In this document: in pieces, positions 45,258-54,467 of the stretch
How positions within the stretch are numbered: the stretch's first letter is position 1
Layout of the letters: the number at the start of each line of letters is the position of its first letter
The notes under the pieces: generated by a model
Seen by the model: the letters and a program-made list of their open reading frames with translations, nothing else
What the model was told of the DNA's origin: nothing
Databases searched by the model: none
Program-made: the position numbers and the translations under genes
Assembly (NCBI RefSeq): GCF_011516645.4
Contig: NZ_CP088285.1
Location: 8,388,501-8,452,500, forward strand
DNA from: Bradyrhizobium septentrionale
Lineage (GTDB): Bacteria > Pseudomonadota > Alphaproteobacteria > Rhizobiales > Xanthobacteraceae
Length of the DNA stretch: 64,000 nucleotides
Direction: 5' to 3'

Positions 45258-46205
45258 TTATTCCTGGCCCTCGGCCGCCGCCGGCGCACTCGCAGCGGCG
45301 GGTGCCGCGGGCGCGGCGGGAGCCGGCGCGATCTGGACGGGGCGCTTCGCCGCCGGTGGCCGCTTCGGAGCGGCAGGCGGCGCGGCGGCAGCTCGGGCGG
45401 CCGGCGGCGGAGCCGCGGCACCAGGCTTCGCCGACGGTTCAGGCGTCATGATGCTGACCGGCGGCGTCGACGCCGCGCTCGGGAACTCGGCGTTGGTTGG
45501 CCTGCCCGTGGGTATCGACTGCGGCAGCGCCGCGACCAGACCGGCGGCCGACGGCTGGCCGGCGGGCGCGTTCCAGGACGAGGCGTAGCGCGTGATCAGG
45601 TTCTCGTAGGTGCGCTCGTTCATGTTGGCGATGATCTGATGATTGTCGCCAAGCGAGCGGAACGCGGGGCACGCGGTCGGTGTGCAGTGGTCGCGCGCCA
45701 TCAGCGCATAGGCGACCAGGCCGTAACGATCATGCTCGATGGCGCGGCGCAGTGCCTGCAGCTCGGTGGTCGAGTTGCGCTCCGCCGTGGCGAGGTCGCC
45801 GAGCGCGGTCAGGCGCGAGACCTGGGCCGCCGCATAGCTGACTGCCGCCGCCGCGGTATCCGATGAACCGAACAGCACCTTCTCGCAGGCATTGAGAACG
45901 GCATCTCCAGCGAGGTCGTCGACGCAGGCCAGCGCCGGCACCGTCTGGCCGGTCAATTGCGCCGTGCGTGTCTCGGCCGGCGACGCCGTTCCGCCCGGCC
46001 CGAAGCCGCGGATCGTCGCGGCGACCGCAACCGCGATCGACAGCAGCGTGATGACGGTCAGCGCGCCGTTGGCGACGGATTTTTCCGCGCGCAGCAGCGT
46101 GACCAGAACGACCACCCCAAAAAACCCGGCGGCGGCCAAGGTCAGCCACATCGGGAAGGTCGGCGAGCGCCACACCTGATCCAGCGAAGTCCAAGCCCAG
46201 TTCAT
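45258..46205 (-). CDS. Hypothetical protein with two N-terminal helices and Pro/Ala-rich tail
   Basis: 315 residues. Two membrane helices (about 18-38 and 46-65), a soluble domain with conserved-looking Cys pairs (ALACVDDLAGDAVLNACEKV; RDHCTPTACPAF), and a C-terminal tail of about 75 residues made of Ala/Pro/Lys repeats. I recognise no family. GAGG lies about 14 nt before the ATG. The tail resembles periplasm-spanning linkers, so the soluble part may lie outside the membrane, but this is a guess. Confidence 0.75.
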   Translation of the reverse strand: MNWAWTSLDQVWRSPTFPMWLTLAAAGFFGVVVLVTLLRAEKSVANGALTVITLLSIAVAVAATIRGFGPGGTASPAETRTAQLTGQTVPALACVDDLAGDAVLNACEKVLFGSSDTAAAAVSYAAAQVSRLTALGDLATAERNSTTELQALRRAIEHDRYGLVAYALMARDHCTPTACPAFRSLGDNHQIIANMNERTYENLITRYASSWNAPAGQPSAAGLVAALPQSIPTGRPTNAEFPSAASTPPVSIMTPEPSAKPGAAAPPPAARAAAAPPAAPKRPPAAKRPVQIAPAPAAPAAPAAASAPAAAEGQE

Positions 46206-46357
46206 GCGCGATGTCCCTCAACGCAGCGTAAGCACAATCGGCGACGGCCAACGCCGCCACCCGGCACTCGACCTTCAGCAGAATGTGTCTGCGAACAGGG
46301 CCTTTTGACGGCGACGGCGCGGAACCCGCTCCAGCCACCGGCTGGCGCACCACTCCA

Positions 46358-46561
46358 TCAGGACAGCGCGAGCTGACTCTCCTTGGCCACCCGTTCGAAC
46401 GCTTCGGTCGAGCTCTTGATTCGATACTGGCAGTCGTCACCATCGGTCGGCAGCAGGCGGATCACCTGGTAGGTGCCGCTCGCAGCGGGGCGCGCCACAT
46501 TGCTGGCCGTAAAATAGACGGTCTCGCCAATCGAGTACTTATGCTTCAACGCCCTCTCCAT
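46358..46561 (-). CDS. Small conserved-looking hypothetical protein
   Basis: 67 residues beginning MERALKHKYSIGETVYFTAS and containing GTYQVIRLLPTDGDDCQYRI. The sequence is a compact beta-rich fold, with an SH3-like feel, and no membrane helix. I recall similar small proteins in Bradyrhizobium but cannot name a function. It stands alone on its transcript. Confidence 0.7.
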   Translation of the reverse strand: MERALKHKYSIGETVYFTASNVARPAASGTYQVIRLLPTDGDDCQYRIKSSTEAFERVAKESQLALS

Positions 46562-46779
46562 TTTCTTAGAGATTGCTGGCTGAGCTGACAGTCCCGATAG
46601 CTCTGGCCGGCATTTTGAGAACCCTGCGGCAACCTAGCACAGGGCAGGGCTCAAAATCCAGCAACATTGGGGCATGGCAAAGGTGCCATTTTTGCAGGTT
46701 TTTCAGGGCGATAGGCAGCAATTTATGTGCCAGCCGGAAATTGCCCGCAGACCCGGCCGAAACCGGGTTCCACCGTCCC

Positions 46780-47148
46780 TCAGGCGGTATGCGGCAGCTT
46801 GCCGTTGGGGCTCGCGCTGTCGACCGCCGTCGGCAGTTGCTGGGCCAGCACCTTGGACAGTTCGTCGACCGGAATGTTGAACTTGGCGGCAAGCTGCCTG
46901 ACGGTGTCGCTGCCGAGCACCTCCTGAAGCTGTTCGGCGGTGATCGGCAGGTTCTGGCCGGTGCCGATCCAGGATTTGACCTGCTCGCCAAGGCCGGCCT
47001 GCTGGAGCTTGGCGACGATCGCCGACAATCCACCCTGCCCGCCATTGCCCATCACCTCGCCGAGCACGACGGGGATCACCGCCGCGCCGAGTTGGCCAAG
47101 CATGCCCTTCAGCTCCGGCGAGTTCTCCAGGGAATCCAGAATGCCCAT
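46780..47148 (-). CDS. YidB family protein (formerly DUF937)
   Basis: 122 residues: MGILDSLENSPELKGMLGQL, GQGGLSAIVAKLQQAGLGEQ and KFNIPVDELSKVLAQQLPTA match the YidB family, small soluble helical proteins of unknown role. AAAGGAC precedes the start. Confidence 0.85.
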   Translation of the reverse strand: MGILDSLENSPELKGMLGQLGAAVIPVVLGEVMGNGGQGGLSAIVAKLQQAGLGEQVKSWIGTGQNLPITAEQLQEVLGSDTVRQLAAKFNIPVDELSKVLAQQLPTAVDSASPNGKLPHTA

Positions 47149-47256
47149 GGTCTAAGTCCTTTCACGACTTGCAAAACCGGTCCTTCGGATTCGACGCCTT
47201 CGGCCCCGCGGCGTCAAGCCGCGATCTTTGCGGCCGCTGTCACATTTCGGAAGCGA

Positions 47257-47913
47257 TCAGGCGTCCTCGAATCGATCGATCAGCAGCGTCTCGGCGAGGC
47301 CGTCCCTCGTCCATTCCTGGAACGCCGGCAACGACATCATGGCGTCGACGTAATGCTGCGCCTCCGGCTTCACCGGGATCGCATAGGTGCGGAAGCGATG
47401 CACCACGGGGGCATACATCGCATCCGCCCCGGAGAAGGCCCCGAACAGGAACGGGCCCTCTTTGCCGTAACGCGCATGGCACTCGGCCCAGATCTCCTGG
47501 ATCCGCGCCACATTGGCGCGCGCATCGTCCGACAGCGCGACAGGACGGATCGGCCGGTGCAGGTTCATGCCGCACTCGCTGCGCAGCGGCACAAAGCCCG
47601 AATGCATCTCGGCCGAGACCGCGCGGGCATGCGCGCGCGCGGCGCGATCCGACGGCCAAAGCTTCGCGTCGGGAAATCTTTCGGCGAGATATTCGATGAT
47701 CGCCAGCGAATCCCACACCGTGACGTCGCCGTCGATCAGCGTCGGCACCTTGCCGGCCTTGCTGAAGCTCAGGATGCGGTCCTTGTCGACCTTGTTGTCG
47801 GTGTAGAGCGGAATGAAGACTTCCTCGAACGGGATGGCGTTGGCGCGAAGCGCCAGCCAGGGCCGCATCGACCATGACGAATAGTTCTTGTTGCCGATGA
47901 CGAGCTTGAGCAT
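47257..47913 (-). CDS. Glutathione S-transferase family protein
   Basis: 218 residues. Thioredoxin-like N-domain (MLKLVIGNKNYSSWSMRPWL, with Ser candidate in YSSWS; VPTLIDGDVTVWDSLAI as the cis-Pro/GSH-binding loop) and an all-helical C-domain. The YSSWSMRPWL start is typical of the YfcF/YibF-like bacterial GST group. No neighbour indicates a substrate. Confidence 0.9.
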   Translation of the reverse strand: MLKLVIGNKNYSSWSMRPWLALRANAIPFEEVFIPLYTDNKVDKDRILSFSKAGKVPTLIDGDVTVWDSLAIIEYLAERFPDAKLWPSDRAARAHARAVSAEMHSGFVPLRSECGMNLHRPIRPVALSDDARANVARIQEIWAECHARYGKEGPFLFGAFSGADAMYAPVVHRFRTYAIPVKPEAQHYVDAMMSLPAFQEWTRDGLAETLLIDRFEDA

Positions 47914-48028
47914 GTCCGGAGAATCCTGTTGTCACCGCATGTTGCCATAGTGCATTGCACGCGTTCAACCTGTACATGACGCGGAATGCGGGCGGCGCGG
48001 CAGCCGCGCGTTCACGAAGGAAGGCACC

Positions 48029-48706
48029 ATGACCGGCTATTGGGCCGACATCCTGGCCGTCAGCTTCTTCGCGCTGGAATGGCTGGTCTATGCCATCACA
48101 CTGGAGCACAGCGCCTATGGGCGCGACAGCCTGTCGGCGCGGATGCATATCTATCGCGAGATCTGGGTGCGCAACCTGCTCCACCGCGAAGCGCGGATGG
48201 TCGACATGCAGATCATGGCCAGCTTGCAGAACGGCACCGCGTTCTTTGCCTCCACCAGCCTGATCGCGATCGGCGGCGGGCTGGCGCTGCTGCGCGCCAC
48301 CAACGACGCGCTCGCCGTGCTCGGCGCATTGCCGGTGAACCTCTCGCCCTCGCCCGCGCTGTGGGAGATCAAGTGCATCGGGTTGATCCTGATCTTCATC
48401 TACACTTTCTTCAAATTCGCCTGGGCCTATCGCCTGTTCAACTATGTCGCGATCCTGTTCGGCGCGATGCCGCCGGCCGGCCAGCGCGACACGCCGGAGG
48501 CCGAGGCCCATGTGGTCCGCACCACGCGACTGTTCGAGACAGCGGGCCGGCACTTCAACCGCGGCCAACGCGCGTTCTTCTTCGCGCTCGCCTATCTCGG
48601 CTGGTTCGTCAGTCCCTGGGTGCTGTTCGTCACCACCGCCGCGGTCGTGATCGTGATCTGGCGCCGGCAGTTCGCCTCGAATGCCTGGCAGGCGATGGGA
48701 AGCTGA
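48029..48706 (+). CDS. DUF599 family membrane protein
   Basis: 225 residues with about four membrane helices (WADILAVSFFALEWLVYAIT, NGTAFFASTSLIAIGGGLAL, CIGLILIFIYTFFKFAWAY, FFFALAYLGWFVSPWVLFVT). It matches DUF599, of unknown function. GAAGGAAGG before the ATG is a good ribosome site. It ends before a palindromic repeat. Confidence 0.87.
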   Translation: MTGYWADILAVSFFALEWLVYAITLEHSAYGRDSLSARMHIYREIWVRNLLHREARMVDMQIMASLQNGTAFFASTSLIAIGGGLALLRATNDALAVLGALPVNLSPSPALWEIKCIGLILIFIYTFFKFAWAYRLFNYVAILFGAMPPAGQRDTPEAEAHVVRTTRLFETAGRHFNRGQRAFFFALAYLGWFVSPWVLFVTTAAVVIVIWRRQFASNAWQAMGS

Positions 48707-48731
48707 CGGTTTGATCGAGGCGGTGCTGCGC

Positions 48732-48875
48732 TCCCTCTCACCGTTCTTTACGGGGAGAGGGTTGGGGTGATGGGCTGCTTCCACATCGACGGAGATAGAC
48801 GCGCTCGCGGAGACTCCCCCTCACCCGGATCGCATCTGCGATGCGATCCGACCTCTCCCCGCACGCGGGGCGAGG
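48732..48875. repeat. Palindromic repeat with CCCTCTC/GGGGAGAGG elements
   Basis: CCCTCTCACC...GGGGAGAGG, CTCGCGGAGACTCCCCCTCACCCGGATCGC, GATCGCATCTGCGATGCGATC and CCTCTCCCCGC-ACGC-GGGGCGAGG. The element is frequent in this genus. It lies between converging genes. Confidence 0.7.
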
Positions 48876-48904
48876 TACACTGGAGCCTCGGGCCACTGAT
48901 CGGT

Positions 48905-49798
48905 CTACGACGCGAAGTCGCGCGGCGTGAAGTCGAGGTCGAGCACCTTCCATTCGCCGTAGCGATCCTTCGGCAGCATCGCATAGGGCTGGCAGGCCTC
49001 CAGCGCATCGGTCGCGCTCTTCAGCAACAGCGGCCCCTTGGCCGATGCGCTGGCCTCGACCAGCAAGGGCGATGAGGCGAGCTTGCCGTCGGGCTTCATG
49101 AACACCCTGAGCTTGACCCTGACATCGTCGCCACTGCCCAGCGTCGGCGGCAGCTTCATGCAGTTCCTCAGATGGCGGCGGAATTCGGCCGCTACGCTGG
49201 AGCCGACGTCGGCCTTCTCGGTCGCCGCCGCGTCGAAATTGTCCTTGCCGGGCCCGGGGCCGGCCGGCGCGTCGGCGGGCGGCTGCACGGAGATGTCGGG
49301 CGGCAGGCCCAGCATGACGTTGTATTTGACCGAGAGATCCGGCTCGGGCTGCACATAGCTGGGCGGTGCCGGCGGAGCCGGTTGCTGCGGCATCGGTGGA
49401 GGCGTCGGCGGCGTAGGCGGGACGGCCGCCGCCGTTTGCTGCGGCGACGGGCTGGGCTTGGACGCCGGCGGGCTCGGCTGCTTCTGCGCGGGCTGCGGCG
49501 CATTCTGTTGCGGCTGTGGCGCAGGCGCCTGCGCTGATGGCTCCGGCTTGGCGGTGTCGATCGGCTTGTCGAGCGACGGCAATTGCAATTCGGGCGTCGG
49601 CGACGGGCTCGGCACCGGTTCGGGCTCGGTCTTGACCTCGGACTTGGCAACCTCCTGCGGCGTCACGATCTCGACCGGCACCGTGTCAGCGGCGACGGGA
49701 TCGAACTGATGGACCTCCGAATAAAGGAAAATCAGCGCGAGCAGCATCAGGTGCACGAACACCGACGCCATCAGATCCGCGTTTGGCCGAAACTTCAT
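48905..49798 (-). CDS. TolA/TonB-like envelope protein
   Basis: 297 residues. N-terminal membrane anchor (about 8-28, LMASVFVHLMLLALIFLYSE), a long Pro/Ser/Gln-rich periplasm-spanning region (about 50-165), and a C-terminal domain with EFRRHLRNCMKLPPTLGSGD resembling TolA C-terminal domains. No tolQ, tolR, exbB or exbD gene is adjacent, so it may be an accessory copy. Confidence 0.82.
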   Translation of the reverse strand: MKFRPNADLMASVFVHLMLLALIFLYSEVHQFDPVAADTVPVEIVTPQEVAKSEVKTEPEPVPSPSPTPELQLPSLDKPIDTAKPEPSAQAPAPQPQQNAPQPAQKQPSPPASKPSPSPQQTAAAVPPTPPTPPPMPQQPAPPAPPSYVQPEPDLSVKYNVMLGLPPDISVQPPADAPAGPGPGKDNFDAAATEKADVGSSVAAEFRRHLRNCMKLPPTLGSGDDVRVKLRVFMKPDGKLASSPLLVEASASAKGPLLLKSATDALEACQPYAMLPKDRYGEWKVLDLDFTPRDFAS

Positions 49799-49906
49799 CC
49801 CACTCGATCACGTCGTGATGTCTCCCCGGCAGCTACAATAGCGGCCGGGAACCGCCTGCCTCAATCCCAATTCGGTCCAAAAAACCGCAATCGGACGGCG
49901 GGCAAT

Positions 49907-49953
49907 AGCATGATCCGGATCATTGCCCAGCCATTTTCCGGAAGATCGTGCTC
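49907..49953. repeat. Palindromic intergenic repeat, GCATGATCCGGA family
   Basis: AGCATGATCCGG at the left pairs with CCGGAAGATCGTGCT at the right. It is upstream of the TolA-like gene and 22 bp beyond the aldo-keto reductase stop. Confidence 0.7.
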
Positions 49954-49974
49954 AGGCAAGCAGCCGTGGGCCAA

Positions 49975-50760
49975 TCATCTGGCGTCGGGGCGCCCCGTCG
50001 CCGAAATCTCGCGCATGTCTTCATCCGACAATTCGAAATCGAAGATGTCGATGTTTTCCTGGAGCCGCTCGAGCTTCGAGGTGCGCGGGATCGCGGACAC
50101 GTTCTGTTGCAGCAGCCAGCGCAGGCAGACCTGGGCGGCGGTCTTGCGATAGCGGTCGCCGATCCGCCCCAGCGCCCGGTCGCCCTTGACCCGCCCCTTC
50201 GCGATCGGGCTGTAGGCGACGAAGCCCATGCCATGGCGCGCGCAGGCTGAGATCACGTCGGTCTGGTCGAGATAGGGATGGTACTCGGACTGGTCGCAGG
50301 CGAGCGGCTCGGGGCACGCCGCCACCGCCTCCTCGATCAGCGCCACGCTGAAGTTCGACACGCCGATATGCCGCGCCAGGCCCGCCTGCTTGACCCGCGC
50401 CAGCGCACCGAGCGTCTCGGCCAGCGGCACGTGCGGATTGGGCCAGTGCAGCAGCAGCAGGTCGACCTCGGTCAGGCGCAGTCGCGCCAGGCTCTCCTTG
50501 GCGGAGCGCTCGAGATCCTTTGCCATGAAATGCGTGGTCCAGACCTTGGTGGTCACGAACACATCGTCGCGCTTGACGCCGGACGCGCGCAGTCCCTCGC
50601 CCACCTCGCGCTCATTGTCATAGATCTGGGCGGTGTCGATGTGGCGATAACCGAGCCGCAGCGCCTGCTCGACGATGCGCGCGCACACCCGCCCGCGCAA
50701 TTCCCACGTGCCGAGCCCGATCGCGGGGATCCTGGCGCCGTTGCCTTCGACAACATTCAT
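49975..50760 (-). CDS. Aldo/keto reductase
   Basis: 261 residues. TIM-barrel NADPH-dependent reductase: GLGTWELRGRVCARIVEQAL, catalytic D42 and Y47 in HIDTAQIYDNEREVG, Lys in VTTKVWTTHF and His in LLLLHWPNPHVP. The tetrad is complete. It resembles the DkgA/YeaE group that reduces 2,5-diketogluconate or methylglyoxal; the substrate is not determined. Confidence 0.92.
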   Translation of the reverse strand: MNVVEGNGARIPAIGLGTWELRGRVCARIVEQALRLGYRHIDTAQIYDNEREVGEGLRASGVKRDDVFVTTKVWTTHFMAKDLERSAKESLARLRLTEVDLLLLHWPNPHVPLAETLGALARVKQAGLARHIGVSNFSVALIEEAVAACPEPLACDQSEYHPYLDQTDVISACARHGMGFVAYSPIAKGRVKGDRALGRIGDRYRKTAAQVCLRWLLQQNVSAIPRTSKLERLQENIDIFDFELSDEDMREISATGRPDAR

Positions 50761-50829
50761 GCGGCCATTATGCGCGCATGACGAGGACCTGCCAACTCAC
50801 CTATCGGGTCCGCAGGCGGTCGCGGCGGC

Positions 50830-52161
50830 CTACCGCTCCACCTGGTAGCCGTCGGTCAACGTCTTCAGGAAGGCGATGATGTCGGCTTCATCCTGCGCCG
50901 TCATCGCAGGCGTGTCGCCCAGATGGCGCTCGAACGGCGGATCGCTGACGTCCACATTGCCGTGATATTTCTCCGGCAGGTCGTCGTATTTGTGCACCGT
51001 GCCATCGGCGCTGCGCGGAAACACCTTCTCCGGATTGGTATCGCGGAAATTATAGAAATCCATCACCTGCTCGAGGCTGCTAAACACGCCGTTGTGGAAG
51101 AACGCGCGGCGCCGTGCGGTGTTGCGCAAGGTCGGCGTCAGAAACATCCCGCAATACTGCGTCTGCTCGGCGACGTCGGTGCGCTGCGGACCGCAGACCC
51201 CGAGATCGAAATAACTGGCATCGGCGTTGCCGGCGAGCGCGGCATTGCGCGGCGCGCCGAGCGCCTCATACTGATGGTCGGTGAACAGCGGCGGCAGGCC
51301 GTCACGGGTCGGCGCCGAGGTATGGCAGCCGGCGCAATTGGCCTTTTCCGGATCGTTGAACAATTGCAGGCCGCGTAGCTCGGTCTCACTCAGCCGCGCT
51401 TTGCCCTCCAGCCAGTAGTCGAACTTGCTGGTGTAGGGATGGAAGCTCACCTCCTCCACCTGATAGCGCGCCACCGCGAACATCGCCTCCGCGACCAGGA
51501 GCCGCCTGTTGTCGAAGATGCCGGCGCCGAACAGCTCGACGAAGCGCTTCGCGTAGGATTCCCGGCGCAGCTTGTCGGCCACGATGTCGAGGCTGCCGCC
51601 ATCCATCTCATTGGGGTCGAGCAGCGGCATGATCGCCTGATCCTGCAGCGTGTCGGCACGGCCGTCCCAGAACAGGCCGCCCTGCGGCACGATGTTCGCT
51701 GCCGACGCGGCGGCCGCGGTCGCGGTCTTCTTGGCGCGCGCGGCCTGCTGGCCGATTGCCGCCATCTGCGCGAGGTCGACGACGTTGTCGTCCTCGTCCT
51801 TCTCGGGGCCGATGCTGAAATTCGGGTGGCGTTCGAGACAGGTCAGCGACGGAACGGCGCGCGCGCCCTGCCGCTGCAGCGTGCGGCCGCCGAGCATCAC
51901 CGGGCCGTCGTTGGGCGGGCCGTAGGCGTGGTCGGGGCTGTGGCAGGAGGCGCAGGACAGCGCGCCCGACGAAGACAGCGACGCGTCGTAGAATATCTCG
52001 CGGCCGAGCTGCGCCATCGAAGAAAGCGGCGCGACGGGCGGACGCCTGAGCTGCACCGGGTTCGGATTTGTCCCCGGGAGTCCTTGGGTCTCGACTGCCG
52101 CAACGGCGCCGGCCATGGAGAGCAGGCCAGCGCCGAGAAGCCATAGAGTGCGGCCGTTCAT
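50830..52161 (-). CDS. Periplasmic di-haem cytochrome c peroxidase (MauG/CCP family)
   Basis: 443 residues. Signal peptide (to about 24), two haem c sites: C70-A-S-C73-H74 in ALSCASCHSPDHAYGP and C276-A-G-C279-H280 in NCAGCHTSAPTRDG. It reduces hydrogen peroxide or oxidises another substrate in the periplasm; MauG-like proteins instead modify Trp. An insert rich in Ala (about 140-158) is unusual. The neighbouring secreted phosphoesterase is on the same strand, 117 bp upstream across a repeat. Confidence 0.9.
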   Translation of the reverse strand: MNGRTLWLLGAGLLSMAGAVAAVETQGLPGTNPNPVQLRRPPVAPLSSMAQLGREIFYDASLSSSGALSCASCHSPDHAYGPPNDGPVMLGGRTLQRQGARAVPSLTCLERHPNFSIGPEKDEDDNVVDLAQMAAIGQQAARAKKTATAAAASAANIVPQGGLFWDGRADTLQDQAIMPLLDPNEMDGGSLDIVADKLRRESYAKRFVELFGAGIFDNRRLLVAEAMFAVARYQVEEVSFHPYTSKFDYWLEGKARLSETELRGLQLFNDPEKANCAGCHTSAPTRDGLPPLFTDHQYEALGAPRNAALAGNADASYFDLGVCGPQRTDVAEQTQYCGMFLTPTLRNTARRRAFFHNGVFSSLEQVMDFYNFRDTNPEKVFPRSADGTVHKYDDLPEKYHGNVDVSDPPFERHLGDTPAMTAQDEADIIAFLKTLTDGYQVER

Positions 52162-52180
52162 ATCAGGTCCAGTGTCGTTA

Positions 52181-52276
52181 GAGCGCTTTCGCGCGAACTG
52201 GGGACCAGTTCGCGCGAGTAAAACGCATCAAGACCATAAGCAGAGCTTCGGTTCTGACTGGATCAGAACCGAAGAG
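52181..52276. repeat. Palindromic intergenic repeat, related to 36834
   Basis: GCGCGAACTGG-GGA-CCAGTTCGCGC at 52190-52214, then TTCGGTTCTGACTGGATCAGAACCGAA. The second hairpin contains the same AGAACCGAA text as the 36834 element. It lies between the phosphoesterase stop and the peroxidase start. Confidence 0.7.
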
Positions 52277-52278
52277 CT

Positions 52279-53985
52279 TTAGTGATGATGGTGGTCGTCG
52301 GGCGGGCTGACGATCACCGTGCCGGCCGTCGGATCGAGGAACAGCGTGTCCTGCCGGTACTCGTGGTCCTGGCCGTGGCCGCGATCGAAGTCGAACATGT
52401 CAGCGATCGACTCGACGCTGTCGTCGAACGCGCCGCCGCCAAGACGCTGGCCGTGCAGCCAGTTGTCTTCGATGAAGCGAACCACGGAGGCCTGCGAGAT
52501 GCGGGTGTGGCTGACGAAGTTCCTCTTGGCGAAGGGCGAGATCACCAGGAACGGAACGCGGGTGCCCGGACCGCAGCGGCCGTTCACCGGCTTGCCGTCG
52601 AGGCCGTTCGGCTGCGTCTGCTTGCCGATACCGCGGCCGCACTGGCCGGGACCGTTGACCTGATCGGCGGTCGGATCATACGAGGCGCTGACCGGCGCAA
52701 GGTACTGGTGGTCGTACCAGCCGTCGGAGTCGTCATAGGTGATGACGACAGCGGTCTCGCCCCACTCCTTCTGCTTCTGCAGGAAGTTGATCAGCTCGAC
52801 ATTGCCGGCCTGCTCGTCGAGCGGATCGGAGTTGCCGGGATGACCGTCCTGATAGGCCGGCATCTTGATGTAGGAGACGGCCGGGAAGTTGCCGGCTTTC
52901 ACCGAGGCGTAGAAGTCGTCGAGATCGTAGGCGTGATTGGCCGGATCGATCGTCTTGCTGCCGGGAACGTAGGTGTGGCCCACAGCGTTCACCGAGCTCG
53001 GCCGCGCATGGGTCGGGTTGGCGGTCGACTTGTAGTACTGGAACCAGGCGTGGTGCGGGATGTAGTCCACGATGGTGCCGTTGACGTTGCTCGAGAAGGT
53101 GCTGCGGCCGCAATTGGTGGTGCCGTTGGTGTTCTTGAGCGTCAGGTCGAAGCCGCCCATGAAGCTGCCCCAGCTGATCTGCTCGGCGTTGAGCAGGTCG
53201 CCGATGTTCTTGCTGGTCATCAAGACCTGGCTGGTCGTGCTCGAGCAGGAGTCGTAGGCCGGATCGGTGTCGCCGATCAGCGTCAGACCGCCCTGGCCAT
53301 CGGCGATCGACGATGACTTGCCGACGATGTTCTGCGCACCGTTGGTCTGGCCGGAGACCACCTCGAGCGCGCCGGGGGTCGACGGACCAAAGGTGTCGGT
53401 CCAGCCATTGTCGCTCATCGCGAAGTTCTGCGCGTAGTTCCAGAACGCGGTGACGGTGTTGCCGTCGAAATAGCCCATCACCTGCCCGTTGGTGCCGAAG
53501 GCGCCGACGCCGCCGGCGGTGCCGCGCCCGGTGAATTCCGGAAACAGGTCTTCCTTGCCGTTGTCGACCGCCTGCTGCTCGGGCGTGTAGGAGTGGTTCT
53601 GCGACCTGGTGTTGGCCTGGGTGCGGTCGAGACGGAACGGATTGGTCGCGCCGGTGCCGTTGGCCGGATTGAGGTTCGGGTTGTTGGTCAGCAGATTGGC
53701 GCTGGCGAGGTTGTTCACCTTCGGCGTATGCGGCTTGGCAACGAACGGAATCGAGCCGGTCGGGTTCGCCGCATTCGGATATGTCGCGAAATAATGATCG
53801 AACGAGCGGTTCTCGTTGAAGATGACCACGAGATGCTTGATCGGCGTTGCGGTGTGAATGTCGTGCGGATGACGATGATCGCGGTCGTGATCATCCTGCG
53901 CCGCCGGCGCGCTGCTCGCGATCGCCGCGGCGACCACACAGAATCCGACCGTTGAAAGGAATTTCGCCTTCACTTCTTGCCCCAT
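52279..53985 (-). CDS. Secreted phosphoesterase (phospholipase C / acid phosphatase family)
   Basis: 568 residues of PF04185 type. Signal peptide (about 1-28), His-rich start of the mature protein (DDHDRDHRHPHDIH), then the family signature HLVVIFNENRSFDHYFATYP and later DPANHAYDLDDFYASVKAGNF, VVITYDDSDGWYDHQYL, RVPFLVISPFAKRNFVSHT. It hydrolyses phospholipids or phosphomonoesters outside the cytoplasm. A GTG four codons in (53973), with GGGG upstream and a cleaner signal peptide, is a plausible alternative start. Confidence 0.9.
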   Translation of the reverse strand: MGQEVKAKFLSTVGFCVVAAAIASSAPAAQDDHDRDHRHPHDIHTATPIKHLVVIFNENRSFDHYFATYPNAANPTGSIPFVAKPHTPKVNNLASANLLTNNPNLNPANGTGATNPFRLDRTQANTRSQNHSYTPEQQAVDNGKEDLFPEFTGRGTAGGVGAFGTNGQVMGYFDGNTVTAFWNYAQNFAMSDNGWTDTFGPSTPGALEVVSGQTNGAQNIVGKSSSIADGQGGLTLIGDTDPAYDSCSSTTSQVLMTSKNIGDLLNAEQISWGSFMGGFDLTLKNTNGTTNCGRSTFSSNVNGTIVDYIPHHAWFQYYKSTANPTHARPSSVNAVGHTYVPGSKTIDPANHAYDLDDFYASVKAGNFPAVSYIKMPAYQDGHPGNSDPLDEQAGNVELINFLQKQKEWGETAVVITYDDSDGWYDHQYLAPVSASYDPTADQVNGPGQCGRGIGKQTQPNGLDGKPVNGRCGPGTRVPFLVISPFAKRNFVSHTRISQASVVRFIEDNWLHGQRLGGGAFDDSVESIADMFDFDRGHGQDHEYRQDTLFLDPTAGTVIVSPPDDHHHH

Positions 53986-54205
53986 TTTTTAAGGATTTAT
54001 GACGTCGACGTGCGACACATTAGCCAGCGCGCGTAACAGCTCTGTGTCGGTTTTGCGATTGCCGCATCATCGCGACATAAATCGTCGCGCGTTCGATTCA
54101 CGCGGCGGTTGCAGCGCGCGCGAATGGATATGGAATCGATGTCATTGAAGCGATCGCAGTGTCGATGACGCCGCTAGACACGATCGTCAGATCAATTCAT
54201 TTGAA

Positions 54206-54412
54206 CTACTTGATATCGTCATATCCGTAGAATTCTGGATTTGCCAGAATTTGATTGACCAGCGACTCCGCCTGACTCTCCAGGTCAAGCTGCGTCAAAA
54301 TCTCGATCATCTTCGATCGATCGGCCGCATGGACTGCCTTGTCCCATTCTGCCAGCCGCCCGGAAACGACGATCCGTTCGTTCAATGTCATGCCAGCGTA
54401 TGGTGATTGCAT
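54206..54412 (-). CDS. Small helical protein beside the Imm35-like gene
   Basis: 68 residues beginning MQSPYAGMTLNERIVVSGRL and ending NPEFYGYDDIK. The family of short proteins with the SPYxGMTxNERL start is widespread in proteobacteria but, as far as I know, uncharacterised. A start 13 codons upstream lacks a ribosome site; GGAAG precedes this one. It lies 55 bp behind the Imm35-like gene, likely in one transcript. Confidence 0.72.
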   Translation of the reverse strand: MQSPYAGMTLNERIVVSGRLAEWDKAVHAADRSKMIEILTQLDLESQAESLVNQILANPEFYGYDDIK

Positions 54413-54467
54413 ATTCTTCCGGCTCCGTGGACGCGACTCGTCGACAGTCATGGAGGGGCAACGCCCG

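Noticed and set aside
53986..54080. Pho box upstream of the secreted phosphoesterase
   Set aside because: CTGTTAC and CTGGCTA on the minus strand are 12 bp apart and match the consensus poorly.
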